In this document: in pieces, positions 15,815 to 25,124 of the stretch
How positions within the stretch are numbered: position 1 is the first letter of the stretch
How the letters are laid out: each line of letters starts with the position of its first letter
Assembly: GCA_900320845.1 (NCBI GenBank)
Contig: ONTS01000022.1
Coordinates: 1-38,867, forward strand
Source: an uncultured Prevotellaceae bacterium
Lineage (GTDB): Bacteria; Bacteroidota; Bacteroidia; Bacteroidales; Bacteroidaceae
Reading direction: 5' to 3'
DNA: 38,867 bases
Program-made: the position numbers and the translations under genes
The notes under the pieces: model-generated
What the model was told of the DNA's origin: nothing
Database searches by the model: none
What the model saw: the letters and a program-made list of their open reading frames with translations, nothing else

Positions 15815-16275
15815 AATACTCCGCAGCTTATAGCATTAGGGAAACGTGGCAGCATGTCGTCCCACTGCACGAGAAAGAGGTCTGCATATTTCTCTATCCA
15901 TACCGGTGTGCGCGATGGATGGGTGACGTCGGCAGCCGAGTTGATGAAGATTATCTTAGTCTTCAGCAGCTTCTTAGCAAAAAGCACTGTAGGCACTGTC
16001 ACTCCTGCGCCCGTGGTGATGATGACATCGGGACGCTTGCGCAGCACATAAAAGAGTGCCTGTGCTGCATTGATGAACAAGGTCCACGGTCTGCGCGGCT
16101 GGAAATTGGTCAGGAAGACATGCTCTTTATCACTGAGGAACGCCCGTGTGGCTGTCGTCTTCAGTGTGAGCCAGTAGCAGTTCCACTCCTCCGGGATGCT
16201 CCCTACAGCCAACAGCAGCTCGCGCAGATGACCGCCGGCAGAACAGGCGAGGCATATCTTCGGTTTCTTTCGCAT
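15811..16275 (-). CDS. Alg14-like glycosyltransferase membrane subunit
   Basis: A 154-residue protein from ATG at 16275 (MRKKPKICLACSAGGH). The longer form from 16320 would overlap the acetyltransferase gene by 41 bp; the chosen start leaves a 4-bp gap. CSAGGHLREL is the glycine-rich start shared by Alg14, EpsD and Cps14F, and RKRPDVIITTGAGVTVPTVL and IFINSAADVTHPSRT are further family motifs. Alg14 proteins recruit the Alg13 catalytic subunit to the membrane. The stop overlaps the Alg13-like start by 4 bp, which fits a two-subunit enzyme made in equal amounts. Confidence 0.87.
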   Translation of the reverse strand: MRKKPKICLACSAGGHLRELLLAVGSIPEEWNCYWLTLKTTATRAFLSDKEHVFLTNFQPRRPWTLFINAAQALFYVLRKRPDVIITTGAGVTVPTVLFAKKLLKTKIIFINSAADVTHPSRTPVWIEKYADLFLVQWDDMLPRFPNAISCGVL

Positions 16276-16279
16276 TCTA

Positions 16280-16822
16280 TTATTTTGATGTTCCGATGAT
16301 TTTTGCTGGGTTTCCGCCAATTATTGTAGCGGGTTCCACATCCTTAAATACCGATGCTGTGGCTCCGACGACGGCTCTCTCCCCCACTTCCACCCCCATT
16401 CCGATGAATGCCTGCATACCTATCCAGCAGTCTTTGTGCAGGGTGATGGGAGCGACGAGCAGTCCGCTGTGGGCGTTGTTGGGTTCGTCGGTAGTATGTC
16501 CGGCTGTGCATAGTGTCACTCTCTGCGACACCGTGGCCCCCTCCTGCAGATATACGAGTGCCTGATTGTAGCACTCCACGCGTGGTCCGAGACAGCTTCC
16601 GCGCTCCATGCGCAACTGCCACGGTGCCCATATACGCACCGAACTGTACACCATAGCCTTACGATGCACCTTAGCACCGAACATCGACAGCACACAACGG
16701 CGCCACCACCATAGGTAAGGCGTGCCAAAGGGACGGAAAAAGAGGGCGCAGACTACGTTCCATACTGCCCGACGCACCTTGATGCGCATTGACACGTTGC
16801 CTATATTGACTCGATTATTCAT
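16280..16822 (-). CDS. WcaF-like hexapeptide-repeat O-acetyltransferase
   Basis: A 180-residue protein with an N-terminal amphipathic or weakly hydrophobic part (RRAVWNVVCALFFRPFGTPY) followed by a left-handed beta-helix: repeats through VYSSVRIWAPWQLRMERGSC, then CTAGHTTDEPN with the catalytic His, ITLHKDCWIGMQAFIGMGVE and VGATASVFKDVEPATIIGGN. The GNPAK end is typical. Closest in kind to WcaF of colanic acid synthesis. It would O-acetylate a sugar of the repeat unit using acetyl-CoA. It is encoded between a GT4 gene (32 bp) and the Alg14-like gene. Confidence 0.87.
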   Translation of the reverse strand: MNNRVNIGNVSMRIKVRRAVWNVVCALFFRPFGTPYLWWWRRCVLSMFGAKVHRKAMVYSSVRIWAPWQLRMERGSCLGPRVECYNQALVYLQEGATVSQRVTLCTAGHTTDEPNNAHSGLLVAPITLHKDCWIGMQAFIGMGVEVGERAVVGATASVFKDVEPATIIGGNPAKIIGTSK

Positions 16823-16854
16823 AATATATAATTGATAAGTCGCGGATGGCTATT

Positions 16855-18012
16855 TTACAAATAGACAAAAGATGGTTTATCTGCTCTGCCCATTATCCAC
16901 ATATATAGCGAGTTTAATTGTTTGACAACGACTTCAACAGCATATTTGCTTTTTATGAGTTGTTTGCCGTTGGCCCCCATTACTGCCAAATCCTTGCTAT
17001 CCATCATAGAAGCTTGCCTTATAGCTTCGGTAATAGCTTCCTGATTGTAGTTTACCCACCACCCACAGTGTGCATCTTCGAGGTCTTTCCATGGTGCACC
17101 TTTGGTTGCAATACAGGGAATGCCCCTTATGAGACCTTCCAGAATGACATTCCCCATATTTTCAAACTCACTGGGCATGACCAACAAGGAGAGGGAGGAG
17201 AGGGTCTTGTCTTTCTCTTCGCCCGACAAAAATCCTGTAAAAGTCACGTTAGTCAATCCCATTCGTTGTGTTTCTTGACGCAGATAATGTTCGTATGCCT
17301 CGTCACCACCTCCAATTATCAGTAGTTCCGACTGCGGTATATTCAACTGTGCGAAAGCCGTTAGGAGCGACTCCACATTCTTCCGTGGTGACAGACGCCC
17401 CAAATAGCCCACTCTGAAAATGTCATCCGTCTGCATCGGCAGATACGTCTTTACCTCAACGGGATTGGGGATGACGGCAATAGGCGATTTCACCCCTAAT
17501 GCACGGCAGTGTTTCATTTCCTCTTCGCATGTCACATGCACGCAGGCTGCCCTGTTAAGGTCATCCAACAATCTCCATTTCAACGAGATACGCTTGAACA
17601 ATGCGTTACTCTTCTGAATATCTTGGGGATATAACATGCCGCGAGGGGTAATGAGATAGGGCTTCTTCCTGCGCCGCGCCACATCTGCCATGGCGTATGA
17701 AGGATACTGCCACACACCCTGTATATGATAAATATCTGGATGTTCGACAGCAAGAAGCTCTTTTTTCAAGATAGGCGAGTAACTCAGTTTTCCTCTCCAC
17801 GGCTTCCGACACCACACTATCGGCACATCGTCTCCACGCAGTGCACCCAGATCGGGCAGTTCGAACATAGCCATAAGCGCATCAGTGCCCAAGGCTCGTA
17901 ATCCTTTCAGACTCAGATACGTGCTCATTGCCGGTCCTCCAGCTGATGCATACAGTGTGCCGAAATGCAACACTTTCATCCCCGTTGACATTTCTATATC
18001 ACTTACAGACAT
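16855..18012 (-). CDS. GT4 family glycosyltransferase
   Basis: A 385-residue GT-B enzyme. The N-domain has LHFGTLYASAGGPAMSTYLS (donor-side loop) and HIQGVWQYPSYAMADVARR; the C-domain has FRVGYLGRLSPRKNVESLLT, GFLSGEEKDKTL and the E-x7-E region SEFENMGNVILEGLIRGIPC, followed by KGAPWKDLEDAHCGWW. The KG-PW ... HCGWW signature is shared with the next gene upstream, so the two probably arose by duplication. It starts at the very base where the upstream GT4 gene ends. Confidence 0.9.
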   Translation of the reverse strand: MSVSDIEMSTGMKVLHFGTLYASAGGPAMSTYLSLKGLRALGTDALMAMFELPDLGALRGDDVPIVWCRKPWRGKLSYSPILKKELLAVEHPDIYHIQGVWQYPSYAMADVARRRKKPYLITPRGMLYPQDIQKSNALFKRISLKWRLLDDLNRAACVHVTCEEEMKHCRALGVKSPIAVIPNPVEVKTYLPMQTDDIFRVGYLGRLSPRKNVESLLTAFAQLNIPQSELLIIGGGDEAYEHYLRQETQRMGLTNVTFTGFLSGEEKDKTLSSLSLLVMPSEFENMGNVILEGLIRGIPCIATKGAPWKDLEDAHCGWWVNYNQEAITEAIRQASMMDSKDLAVMGANGKQLIKSKYAVEVVVKQLNSLYMWIMGRADKPSFVYL

Positions 18013-19124
18013 TATTCTTTCAACAACTTTTCGTAAATATTCACCATCTGTTTAGCTATTGCAGTATCGGAGTATTTCTCTTCGATAAGTCTGCGGCCGT
18101 TGCGTCCCATCGTCTCGAGTTCGCTTTCCGACATATTGATGAAGCTGCGCAGTGCCTCCTTGGTTGGTTCGACACCTATCTCCGTCCACCATCCACAATG
18201 CTGGCTCTCTATATCCCGCCAGGGTGTGCCCTTAGTGGTGATGACTGGTGTGCCCGATGCCAATGCCTCAGCGATGGCAATGCCAAAGTTTTCGCTGTGA
18301 GTGGGCAGCACAAACAGGTCGGCTTCGCGTAGGACACGCCACTTTTCTTCGCCCCTCACACTGCCGGCAAATACCACACGGTCGGTGACACCAAGGTTAT
18401 GGGCTTGCTGTTGCAGCTTATCAATGTACTCTTGGTCGCCCATACCATATATATATATGGTGTAGGCATTCAGCTCTTCGCCCATGTCGGCTACTGCCTG
18501 CAGCAGAAATTCGATGCCTTTCTTGGGATGAATACGCGATAGGAAGACAATCTTTCCTGTGTTCTGCCATGATGTCTTCATGGTGATGGTGGAAGCATCA
18601 AGCCCTATGGGCACCACTTCTACCCTATCGTTGTAGCCCAGGCGCAGTATGTTTTGCCGTTCCTCTTCTGCTGTAGCTATCAGGCAGTCGACTTGTTTCA
18701 ATGCTTTCTTCTGGTAGAGGAGCAATGCTGGCACTTTCCTCTTCCAGTAGTTGCTCCGTATGATATAAGGTTCGAGCATGCCGTGGATTGTGGTCATCAC
18801 CTTGTAGCCCCTCTTCTTTGCCCATATTGGCAGCAGGCCGCACAGTGGAAACCAACATCCATGTGTATGAACGATGTCTGGCTGCAGTGTGTCGAGCATA
18901 TATTCGAAGACATGTCGGCACCGTTTTCCTGTCACTGTCATTAACGGAAGGTCAATAACTTTGGCATTCTCTATCCGCAAATCGGCATTGCTTTCGTGGG
19001 TGACAATGATGATTTTCACCAGTTTGCCAAGTTCTTTTGCAAGAAGTTGCATGTATACCCCCAAGCCAGCAGAGGTAAAAGAGATTCTGGGTATATAGTG
19101 AACAACAGTAAGACGGTCAGTCAT
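18012..19124 (-). CDS. GT4 family glycosyltransferase
   Basis: A 370-residue GT-B enzyme. It begins VVHYIPRISFTSAGLGVYMQ, has HTHGCWFPLCGLLPIW in the N-domain, KIVFLSRIHPKKGIEFLLQA at the start of the C-domain and THSENFGIAIAEALASGTPV as the E-x7-E nucleotide-sugar site, followed by TKGTPWRDIESQHCGWW. It is a relative of the gene that follows it; the two likely add neighbouring sugars in the repeat unit. It lies 66 bp after a GT2 gene. Confidence 0.9.
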   Translation of the reverse strand: MTDRLTVVHYIPRISFTSAGLGVYMQLLAKELGKLVKIIIVTHESNADLRIENAKVIDLPLMTVTGKRCRHVFEYMLDTLQPDIVHTHGCWFPLCGLLPIWAKKRGYKVMTTIHGMLEPYIIRSNYWKRKVPALLLYQKKALKQVDCLIATAEEERQNILRLGYNDRVEVVPIGLDASTITMKTSWQNTGKIVFLSRIHPKKGIEFLLQAVADMGEELNAYTIYIYGMGDQEYIDKLQQQAHNLGVTDRVVFAGSVRGEEKWRVLREADLFVLPTHSENFGIAIAEALASGTPVITTKGTPWRDIESQHCGWWTEIGVEPTKEALRSFINMSESELETMGRNGRRLIEEKYSDTAIAKQMVNIYEKLLKE

Positions 19125-19190
19125 AACAATGTTTGAGGATTATAGTTTATTTTAGGGTATCAGCGCTTGGCTTGCTTCTGCAGTTCACCG

Positions 19191-20021
19191 TTACAAAACG
19201 TATTTATTTTTCCACACCCATCTCACTATGGTGTCGGGCATTATATTAATGACATAGACGTAAAGGACAAATGCTATGGCTTTTAATAAACCAAAGTGTC
19301 GACGGCGGAAGTAAAAGTTTTGTCGTGGCGGACATCCTAACGGAGAGTGTAACACTTTCATTCTATGCCTCAGCGACGCCCCCCATTTCCGGATACGTAC
19401 CACTTTGTTTACTCTTCCTTTCGCCACCACACGGCCTGTTGACCACACGCCTATACCGTTTTCTCTTGCACGCAGTCCATAGTCGACATCACCTAAATCA
19501 TGATGATAGACAGGATCCAGTATGCCTATTTGTTCAACGACTTGTCGTGGTACCAATACCACATTGCCGTTCATACGGATAATGACTTCCGGCTTACCGC
19601 TATGTCCAACTAATTTGCCTGATGCGTCAGATCCACCGTAAATAACTAATTTCGAATACTCGTCGCTGACAAGACCTGAAACGATACAGCCCTGTCCCTG
19701 TTGCTGATACGTTGCAAACAATTCTTCCTTTATATTAGGCAGCAAAATGGAATCATCATTAAGCCATAGGTAGAAATCAAAATCTTTCTTCAGGGCTTCT
19801 GTCCATGCACGGTGCATGCCGCGGTTCCAGAATAATGTGCCGTCGCCCTGTATGATATGCACTTTTGGAAAGTCATTTTCCAACATCGCCACAGTACCGT
19901 CGGTGGAGCCGTCGTCTGTGAGAAAGACATCCACATCGGGCCACACCTCATATAGCGAGCGAAGGCATTGACGTGTCAGCTCACATCGGTTATGGCAGGT
20001 CATGATAACAGCTGTGCGCAT
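19191..20021 (-). CDS. GT2 family glycosyltransferase (rhamnosyltransferase-like)
   Basis: A 276-residue GT-A enzyme. AVIMTCHNRCELTRQCLRSL opens the fold, VFLTDDGSTDGT is the nucleotide-binding Asp motif, LFWNRGMHRAWTEAL and FYLWLNDDSILLPN give the DDS metal site, and DPVYHHDLGDVDYGLRARE carries the catalytic-side acidic residues. This combination (N-terminal NR-M, H-LGDVDY) is that of rhamnosyl- and galactofuranosyl-type GT2 enzymes. The C-terminal 30 residues are hydrophobic and may touch the membrane. It lies 16 bp after the preceding GT4 gene. Confidence 0.88.
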   Translation of the reverse strand: MRTAVIMTCHNRCELTRQCLRSLYEVWPDVDVFLTDDGSTDGTVAMLENDFPKVHIIQGDGTLFWNRGMHRAWTEALKKDFDFYLWLNDDSILLPNIKEELFATYQQQGQGCIVSGLVSDEYSKLVIYGGSDASGKLVGHSGKPEVIIRMNGNVVLVPRQVVEQIGILDPVYHHDLGDVDYGLRARENGIGVWSTGRVVAKGRVNKVVRIRKWGASLRHRMKVLHSPLGCPPRQNFYFRRRHFGLLKAIAFVLYVYVINIMPDTIVRWVWKNKYVL

Positions 20022-20037
20022 AGTTGATGTTGACGTA

Positions 20038-21258
20038 TTATGTGTTTTTTACAGCGTTTTTGCTGACCAACGAGGTCACGGCTTTTCCATAGTCATCCCA
20101 CGACCATTGGGCAGCCACATTCTGGGCTTCGCGTCCTACTGTCTCTATCTGTGAGGGGTGGGCTGCTATGTCGGAGAGTACGTCGACGATGGCCTGTGTA
20201 GATCTAGATGGTATTATCCATCCGTTGCGTCCATGCTCTATCCATTGCATGCTACCGCACTTATCAGTCAACACCACAGGCGTTCCTACCGACATAGCTT
20301 CCAACGTCACAAGAGGACAGCCGTCACTCAATGAAGGCAATATGAGGATATCGTTACTTTGCATCTGCCGTAAAACCTCATCATGTCCTACGCTACCTAA
20401 GAAAGTACAGGAGTCACCTTCAGTCATTGCCTGTAAGGCTTCGCTGTCTGGACCTGTTCCGATGAGCGTAAGATGTATCTTAGCTGACAACTGATTCATT
20501 GCCTCTATCAGATAGGTTGCCCCTTTCAGCCAATACAATCCTCCTACGAACAACACTTGCAGTTTTCTGTCGGCGACTGGAGTGTATTGCTTGGGCTTGA
20601 CGTTTGCAAAACCATAGGGTACCACATGCACTTTCTCCATCGGACAACCTCCTGCCAGCAGCGTACCACGTATGTATTGGCTAGGAACTATTATGATGTC
20701 TGCCAGTTCCAACTCCTTATCTATCATCTGCCGTGAGCTTTCGGTTTTGTACATTATTTTTGTATCTCGCCAATGCTTAGAGTGCTGTTGCTCTTCTTTT
20801 TGTATTCTGCGTATCTCATCGTAATAGGCTATCGGATACTCGTACACACATATTTTTCCTTGTGTCTTTGCCTCATGAAATATGTCAGCAGCCCCATTGG
20901 GATAGCAGTACACCACATCGTAGTCGTATGACTTTCGTTTCATGCGACGTGCGATACGCTGTTGCAAGAAGCCGTTGAGGTCTTGTTCCTTTTTTATGAA
21001 AAGCCGTTGCAACTTTGGCAGACGAAAGAGCAACGTAATGAAGGGAAAGGATGTCGTGTGACAATGTAGATTGTCTGCATATCTGCGCCTCAGCAAAAAA
21101 TGAAGGCCGGGTATCTTGCCCATTCTGAACAGCAAGGTGCCAGTAAAAACAGCTATCGAGGTAAAGAATCTACTCAATCTGCCATCGGTAACCAGTGTTT
21201 GTAACAGATGGCGTACGTTTTCATTGCCGTGAGGATGATATAGAAGATAACGTAACAT
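20038..21258 (-). CDS. GT4 family glycosyltransferase
   Basis: A 406-residue GT-B enzyme, different from the other two GT4 proteins of the operon. The N-domain starts YLLYHPHGNENVRHLLQTLV and has YCYPNGAADIFHEAKTQGKI; the C-domain has KLQVLFVGGLYWLKGATYLI, GSVGHDEVLRQMQSNDILIL and the donor-site stretch PSLSDGCPLVTLEAMSVGTP. An N-terminal hydrophobic stretch (about 35-45) may bind it to the membrane. It lies 49 bp after the polymerase gene. Confidence 0.88.
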   Translation of the reverse strand: MLRYLLYHPHGNENVRHLLQTLVTDGRLSRFFTSIAVFTGTLLFRMGKIPGLHFLLRRRYADNLHCHTTSFPFITLLFRLPKLQRLFIKKEQDLNGFLQQRIARRMKRKSYDYDVVYCYPNGAADIFHEAKTQGKICVYEYPIAYYDEIRRIQKEEQQHSKHWRDTKIMYKTESSRQMIDKELELADIIIVPSQYIRGTLLAGGCPMEKVHVVPYGFANVKPKQYTPVADRKLQVLFVGGLYWLKGATYLIEAMNQLSAKIHLTLIGTGPDSEALQAMTEGDSCTFLGSVGHDEVLRQMQSNDILILPSLSDGCPLVTLEAMSVGTPVVLTDKCGSMQWIEHGRNGWIIPSRSTQAIVDVLSDIAAHPSQIETVGREAQNVAAQWSWDDYGKAVTSLVSKNAVKNT

Positions 21259-21307
21259 GTCTTATGAGGTATCGGCAATCCATCGAATTTCACATCGACG
21301 GCGGTAA

Positions 21308-22630
21308 TCAGTCTTGTTGTTTGGGAATATAATTTGATACTGATATGAAGAAACTTACTGCCAATGAGCATAGTCCGAGCAGAGTGGTCAAGCTCCAGTT
21401 ATTATTTGGCACCCACATGATGATGGGAGGAATGAACATGATGGGTATGACATCGCGCCACCACAACCTATTAATACCGCGAAACAGCAAATGGAAGGTA
21501 AGCAATAGACGTAGTAAAATAAAGATTCCGCCTATATAGAATCCTGATTCCCATGCTATTCGTGACCATTCTTCGTCAGTAATATAGGGTTCTTCATTTT
21601 TATCTTCCAGATATTTGATTCCTACTCGGGATGCTATTCCGATACCATTTCCCATCGTTGGTGTTTCAAGTTCAGTAAATCTGAACATAGATTCCACCAT
21701 ACGGTCATATAGTGTACCTTCCAACACATCACCTTCTGCCGCCTCTGCTTGGTCAAAACGTTTTTCCAGTACATCTACTTGTTTTTGCACATATTCGTTC
21801 TGAAGCAGGAATACGGAAGTGATTATCAATATGATGAATGATATCAACATACGCCCTATTCCACGGCCGCGGATGGCATAAAAAACAAATGTGCACAATA
21901 GTAGAAAACCTGTTTCAAACACCAATGTGCGTGAGAAGGATATGGCAATGGAAATAAGATAACAGACTAATGCCACATAGATTATATAGGGTGACATCGG
22001 CACAAGTTTTCTAACCTCTTTGTCCACCATGTATAATATAAGTCCCAGCAACACAAACACCTGATACGACACATATAGCGTAACAAAGGCAAATATAGCC
22101 GATGGTCGGTAATGGTCATCTATCGGTGCGAACCCGGAACCTTCTTCATTACCGCCTACACCAAGGTTAACCCACGATGATTGAGGAGAATTGTTTTGCA
22201 TTATCACAAACACCGTCATCGGGATGGATAACCAAATGAAGAAGCGTAACACACGAAATACATCTTCGCGTGTCATGATATTACCTATAACGAAGAAGCA
22301 TGGGACATAGAAATACCATATTCGTGAACCGAAATATGCTGTTTCCAGATTGACATCGGTCGAAGATCTCGTGATAAGGAGCGCAAATATACCGGTTGCT
22401 ATGGCTACAAAGGAATAAAAGCCCCACAACATTCTCCTTTTAATGCCATATATGAGGAGTAACAATGCTATCGGGTCGCGGATAACGAGCAGCTCGTTTG
22501 ACAACGACGGAAATACCCATTTGCGTAAAGCGCCCTCAAAGACTACCAGAAGGATGTAGAGCCACACCAGATTCTTGGCATACTGACTCTGTCCAGAGGT
22601 ACCATGTATGGGATTCCAAAGCAGTCTCAT
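21308..22630 (-). CDS. O-antigen polymerase-like membrane protein (Wzy type)
   Basis: A 440-residue protein with about eleven hydrophobic segments and a large loop of about 100 residues (from EYVQKQVDVLEKRFDQAE through ITDEEWSR) between two late helices, the layout of Wzy polymerases and O-antigen ligases. Other family-like features are RDPIALLLLIYGIKRR near the start, SISFSRT-like IAISFSRTLVF, and MGNGIGIASRVG in the loop. By position between the flippase and the transferases I take it for the polymerase rather than a ligase. Its start overlaps the flippase stop by 4 bp. Confidence 0.8.
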   Translation of the reverse strand: MRLLWNPIHGTSGQSQYAKNLVWLYILLVVFEGALRKWVFPSLSNELLVIRDPIALLLLIYGIKRRMLWGFYSFVAIATGIFALLITRSSTDVNLETAYFGSRIWYFYVPCFFVIGNIMTREDVFRVLRFFIWLSIPMTVFVIMQNNSPQSSWVNLGVGGNEEGSGFAPIDDHYRPSAIFAFVTLYVSYQVFVLLGLILYMVDKEVRKLVPMSPYIIYVALVCYLISIAISFSRTLVFETGFLLLCTFVFYAIRGRGIGRMLISFIILIITSVFLLQNEYVQKQVDVLEKRFDQAEAAEGDVLEGTLYDRMVESMFRFTELETPTMGNGIGIASRVGIKYLEDKNEEPYITDEEWSRIAWESGFYIGGIFILLRLLLTFHLLFRGINRLWWRDVIPIMFIPPIIMWVPNNNWSLTTLLGLCSLAVSFFISVSNYIPKQQD

Positions 22631-24171
22631 CGGCTACTATTACGTTTATTAAGTGCTCCAATGACGCTCTTACGCACAAAAGCACGTTCTGCCGACGAGA
22701 GTCCGAAGAGCAGGATAAGCACCAAAAGAACAAGAGAGTTGACAATCAGATAAACAAGGAACAGCGCAAGACTGTCTGCAAAACACTGGGACAGACCATA
22801 AGCTGCTATCAGCCCGAGAACTGTCACTACTGCACATGGGAAGAGAATGTGGCGCATCAGTGCTGACACCTTAAACTGGCAGGCATCTATCGCATACCAC
22901 ACACGCAGTACACAGGTGGCAATCTCTACACACACTACAGTGAGAATCATACTTTGTGGACTGCCGGTAATCTTTCCCACAGCATATGCGCCCACCAAAG
23001 TCACCACGAAATAGAACATATCTGGAATGAGCAGGAACCGTCGGATATGCCCCGACGCCAACACGGCAGTACGGATAGGCTCAAACATAGCGTAGGTAAC
23101 ACTCAGAAATACCATACAACGGGTGAAAGCCACCGTATAGGCTGGCACCGTTCCCAACCACAGGTGGAGGATGTAGTCGGTCTTAAACAGAAAGGGCAGC
23201 ATGATGAACAGCACCATGTACACCTCCATCTTGCTGCCGCTGTACACCAACTGGCGAAAATGCACATCGTCACCAGCCGCATACGTCTTGGTGATCTGGG
23301 GTGACACTGCCTTGAATATATTCAAACCGAAGGAAAGAATGGCATTCTTCAGCTGCAAGGCTATCATATAGACGGCATTGACGGCAACACCGAAGACTGT
23401 GTTTATCACCAATATCAGTCCTTGGGAAGACAATGTCTGCAGGATATTGGAAGACGTCGTCACGCCGGTAAAGATGCCTATCTCACGGAAGATAGCTTTG
23501 TCTACCTTCAGTTTATAACGCGACTCTTCAAAATGATGACGGCAATAGACGACATACAACAGCCAAACCACGATGGCAACCAGCATCAGCAGCACACCAT
23601 ACATGGTCAGTCTCCTTTCGGTGGCAACAAGAGCAAGACTCCAGGCAGCACCCCAGTTGAGAAGCACCTGTATAAGGGAGATGACCGAGAAAGCACCCAT
23701 GCGTTCATGGGCAATCACCAGTGCGTTGTAAGGGATAGACAGCATACTGACGACACTGGCTACAATGGAGAACTGAAGCACCCATACTGCTGACGTTATC
23801 CTGTCGGTTGGGAGATTGGCATAGGTGTATAGATACCACAAGCCACCCACCTCAAGCATGACGACCAGAAAGACAGCCATCAGCAATATAATGTTCATGG
23901 AAGTGACGAAAACGCCGTTCGCTCGGCTGCCACCTTTTCCTAACTCGAAAGTAAGAAAACGCTGAACTCCTATAGTTACACCATTGGCGAGCACGGCAAA
24001 CATACTGACGATACCACCCACCACACCGAACACACCCATATCGTCAACACCGAGATTGGAAAGGACAAGACGAGTAGCCCAAAGATTGAACCACATTGTG
24101 ACAAACATACGCAGGTAAAGAAACAAGGAGTTCTTCACGATACGCTGTTTGCTGTAGTTTTCGGTTTCCAT
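22627..24171 (-). CDS. Polysaccharide flippase-like protein (Wzx, MATE-like fold)
   Basis: A 514-residue membrane protein from ATG at 24171 (METENYSKQRIVKNSLFLYL). The open frame continues upstream, but only into the acetyltransferase gene. About twelve to fourteen hydrophobic segments; LRMFVTMWFNLWATRLVLSN, LGVDDMGVFGVVGGIVSMFA and FELGKGGSRANGVFVTSMNI mark the N-lobe of lipid-linked oligosaccharide flippases of the Bacteroidetes kind. It should move the finished repeat unit on its lipid carrier to the periplasm. Its stop overlaps the polymerase start by 4 bp (ATGA). Confidence 0.85.
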   Translation of the reverse strand: METENYSKQRIVKNSLFLYLRMFVTMWFNLWATRLVLSNLGVDDMGVFGVVGGIVSMFAVLANGVTIGVQRFLTFELGKGGSRANGVFVTSMNIILLMAVFLVVMLEVGGLWYLYTYANLPTDRITSAVWVLQFSIVASVVSMLSIPYNALVIAHERMGAFSVISLIQVLLNWGAAWSLALVATERRLTMYGVLLMLVAIVVWLLYVVYCRHHFEESRYKLKVDKAIFREIGIFTGVTTSSNILQTLSSQGLILVINTVFGVAVNAVYMIALQLKNAILSFGLNIFKAVSPQITKTYAAGDDVHFRQLVYSGSKMEVYMVLFIMLPFLFKTDYILHLWLGTVPAYTVAFTRCMVFLSVTYAMFEPIRTAVLASGHIRRFLLIPDMFYFVVTLVGAYAVGKITGSPQSMILTVVCVEIATCVLRVWYAIDACQFKVSALMRHILFPCAVVTVLGLIAAYGLSQCFADSLALFLVYLIVNSLVLLVLILLFGLSSAERAFVRKSVIGALNKRNSSR

Positions 24172-24223
24172 TCTGTCTGACAATGGATTATAAAGATGTG
24201 TACAGGTTATCCGTGCAGTTTCT

Positions 24224-24850
24224 TCAGATGCTTCTACCTGCCTCTTTACCTTTTCTCCGGGCATCGCGGTAGGCTTGATAGTCGCCACCGAGCAAGGACT
24301 CGACCACCAATTCGGTATGCACTTCCTTGCGTTTTCGGAATTCTTTCGCAGGATTGCCACCTACAACTGACATACTCGACACATCGGAAACAACAACACT
24401 GCCGGCACCGACCACTGCTCCGCGACCAATATGCCTGCACGAAGGAAGTATCATTGCGTCGGAAGACAACCAGACATAATCTTCTATCGCAAGACCATAA
24501 GGCTTCAGACGGAAGTCGGTACTGTCTATATCATGCGACAAAGTCCATACGGTCACCCCACTGCCGATGATGACATGCGAACCGATGTGCAACGGACATC
24601 GGACATCGAGGGACGAGGTCTGTATGGACACATGGTCACCTATCACCAGATTGGCATTTGCCTTACGTGCCAATGCCATCGGCATGACAACTCCTTCACC
24701 TATCGTTGCACCTCGCCGACGAGCCACACGCACCGCTTTGCGGTATTTGAATGACTGCAACCAACGAACCAACAATCCTTTCATATACCTGCCACGACTG
24801 CGATGGACTATTACTGTCTCATAAGGAGATAAAGAAGTATGCTCTTCCAT
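24224..24850 (-). CDS. Hexapeptide-repeat acetyltransferase
   Basis: A 208-residue left-handed beta-helix protein, first gene of the polysaccharide operon. Repeats run from GATIGEGVVMPMALARKANA through NLVIGDHVSIQTSSLDVRC, IGSHVIIGSGVTVWTLSHDI (catalytic His in SHD), YVWLSSDAMILP and GRGAVVGAGSVVVSDV to the GGNPAKEFRKR end. It would transfer an acetyl group to a sugar of the repeat unit. No signal or membrane segment. The leader before it is about 230 nt, counted from the nearest good promoter. Confidence 0.87.
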   Translation of the reverse strand: MEEHTSLSPYETVIVHRSRGRYMKGLLVRWLQSFKYRKAVRVARRRGATIGEGVVMPMALARKANANLVIGDHVSIQTSSLDVRCPLHIGSHVIIGSGVTVWTLSHDIDSTDFRLKPYGLAIEDYVWLSSDAMILPSCRHIGRGAVVGAGSVVVSDVSSMSVVGGNPAKEFRKRKEVHTELVVESLLGGDYQAYRDARRKGKEAGRSI

Positions 24851-25083
24851 ATTGGATTATATTACGTGAATCATAGAACCTGATGCCGAGAATGCCACAC
24901 TTGCGCCTTGTAAAAAAACACAATGACACCTCTCCACGTCTTTACTCTGTTGAGAGAAAAAGTGGATGTACATGTTTGAAGGCAGTGCGAAAAGCTCCGC
25001 ATATAGGGAAAACAAAGAACTCACTACCAACGTGATAGACACTGTTACCCCGCAGGCTCTATATTCACAACCGTATAACTCCG

Positions 25084-25115
25084 CAAAGATAAAGGTTTTT
25101 TGCCAAATAAAGAAA
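25084..25115 (-). promoter_or_regulatory. Putative promoter of the polysaccharide operon
   Basis: TATCTTTG at 25091-25084 is a perfect -7 element; the -33 site 20 bp before it reads TTTC. It overlaps the end of aroC region and would give a leader of about 230 nt before the first gene at 24850. Confidence 0.45.
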
Positions 25116-25124
25116 AACACCAAC

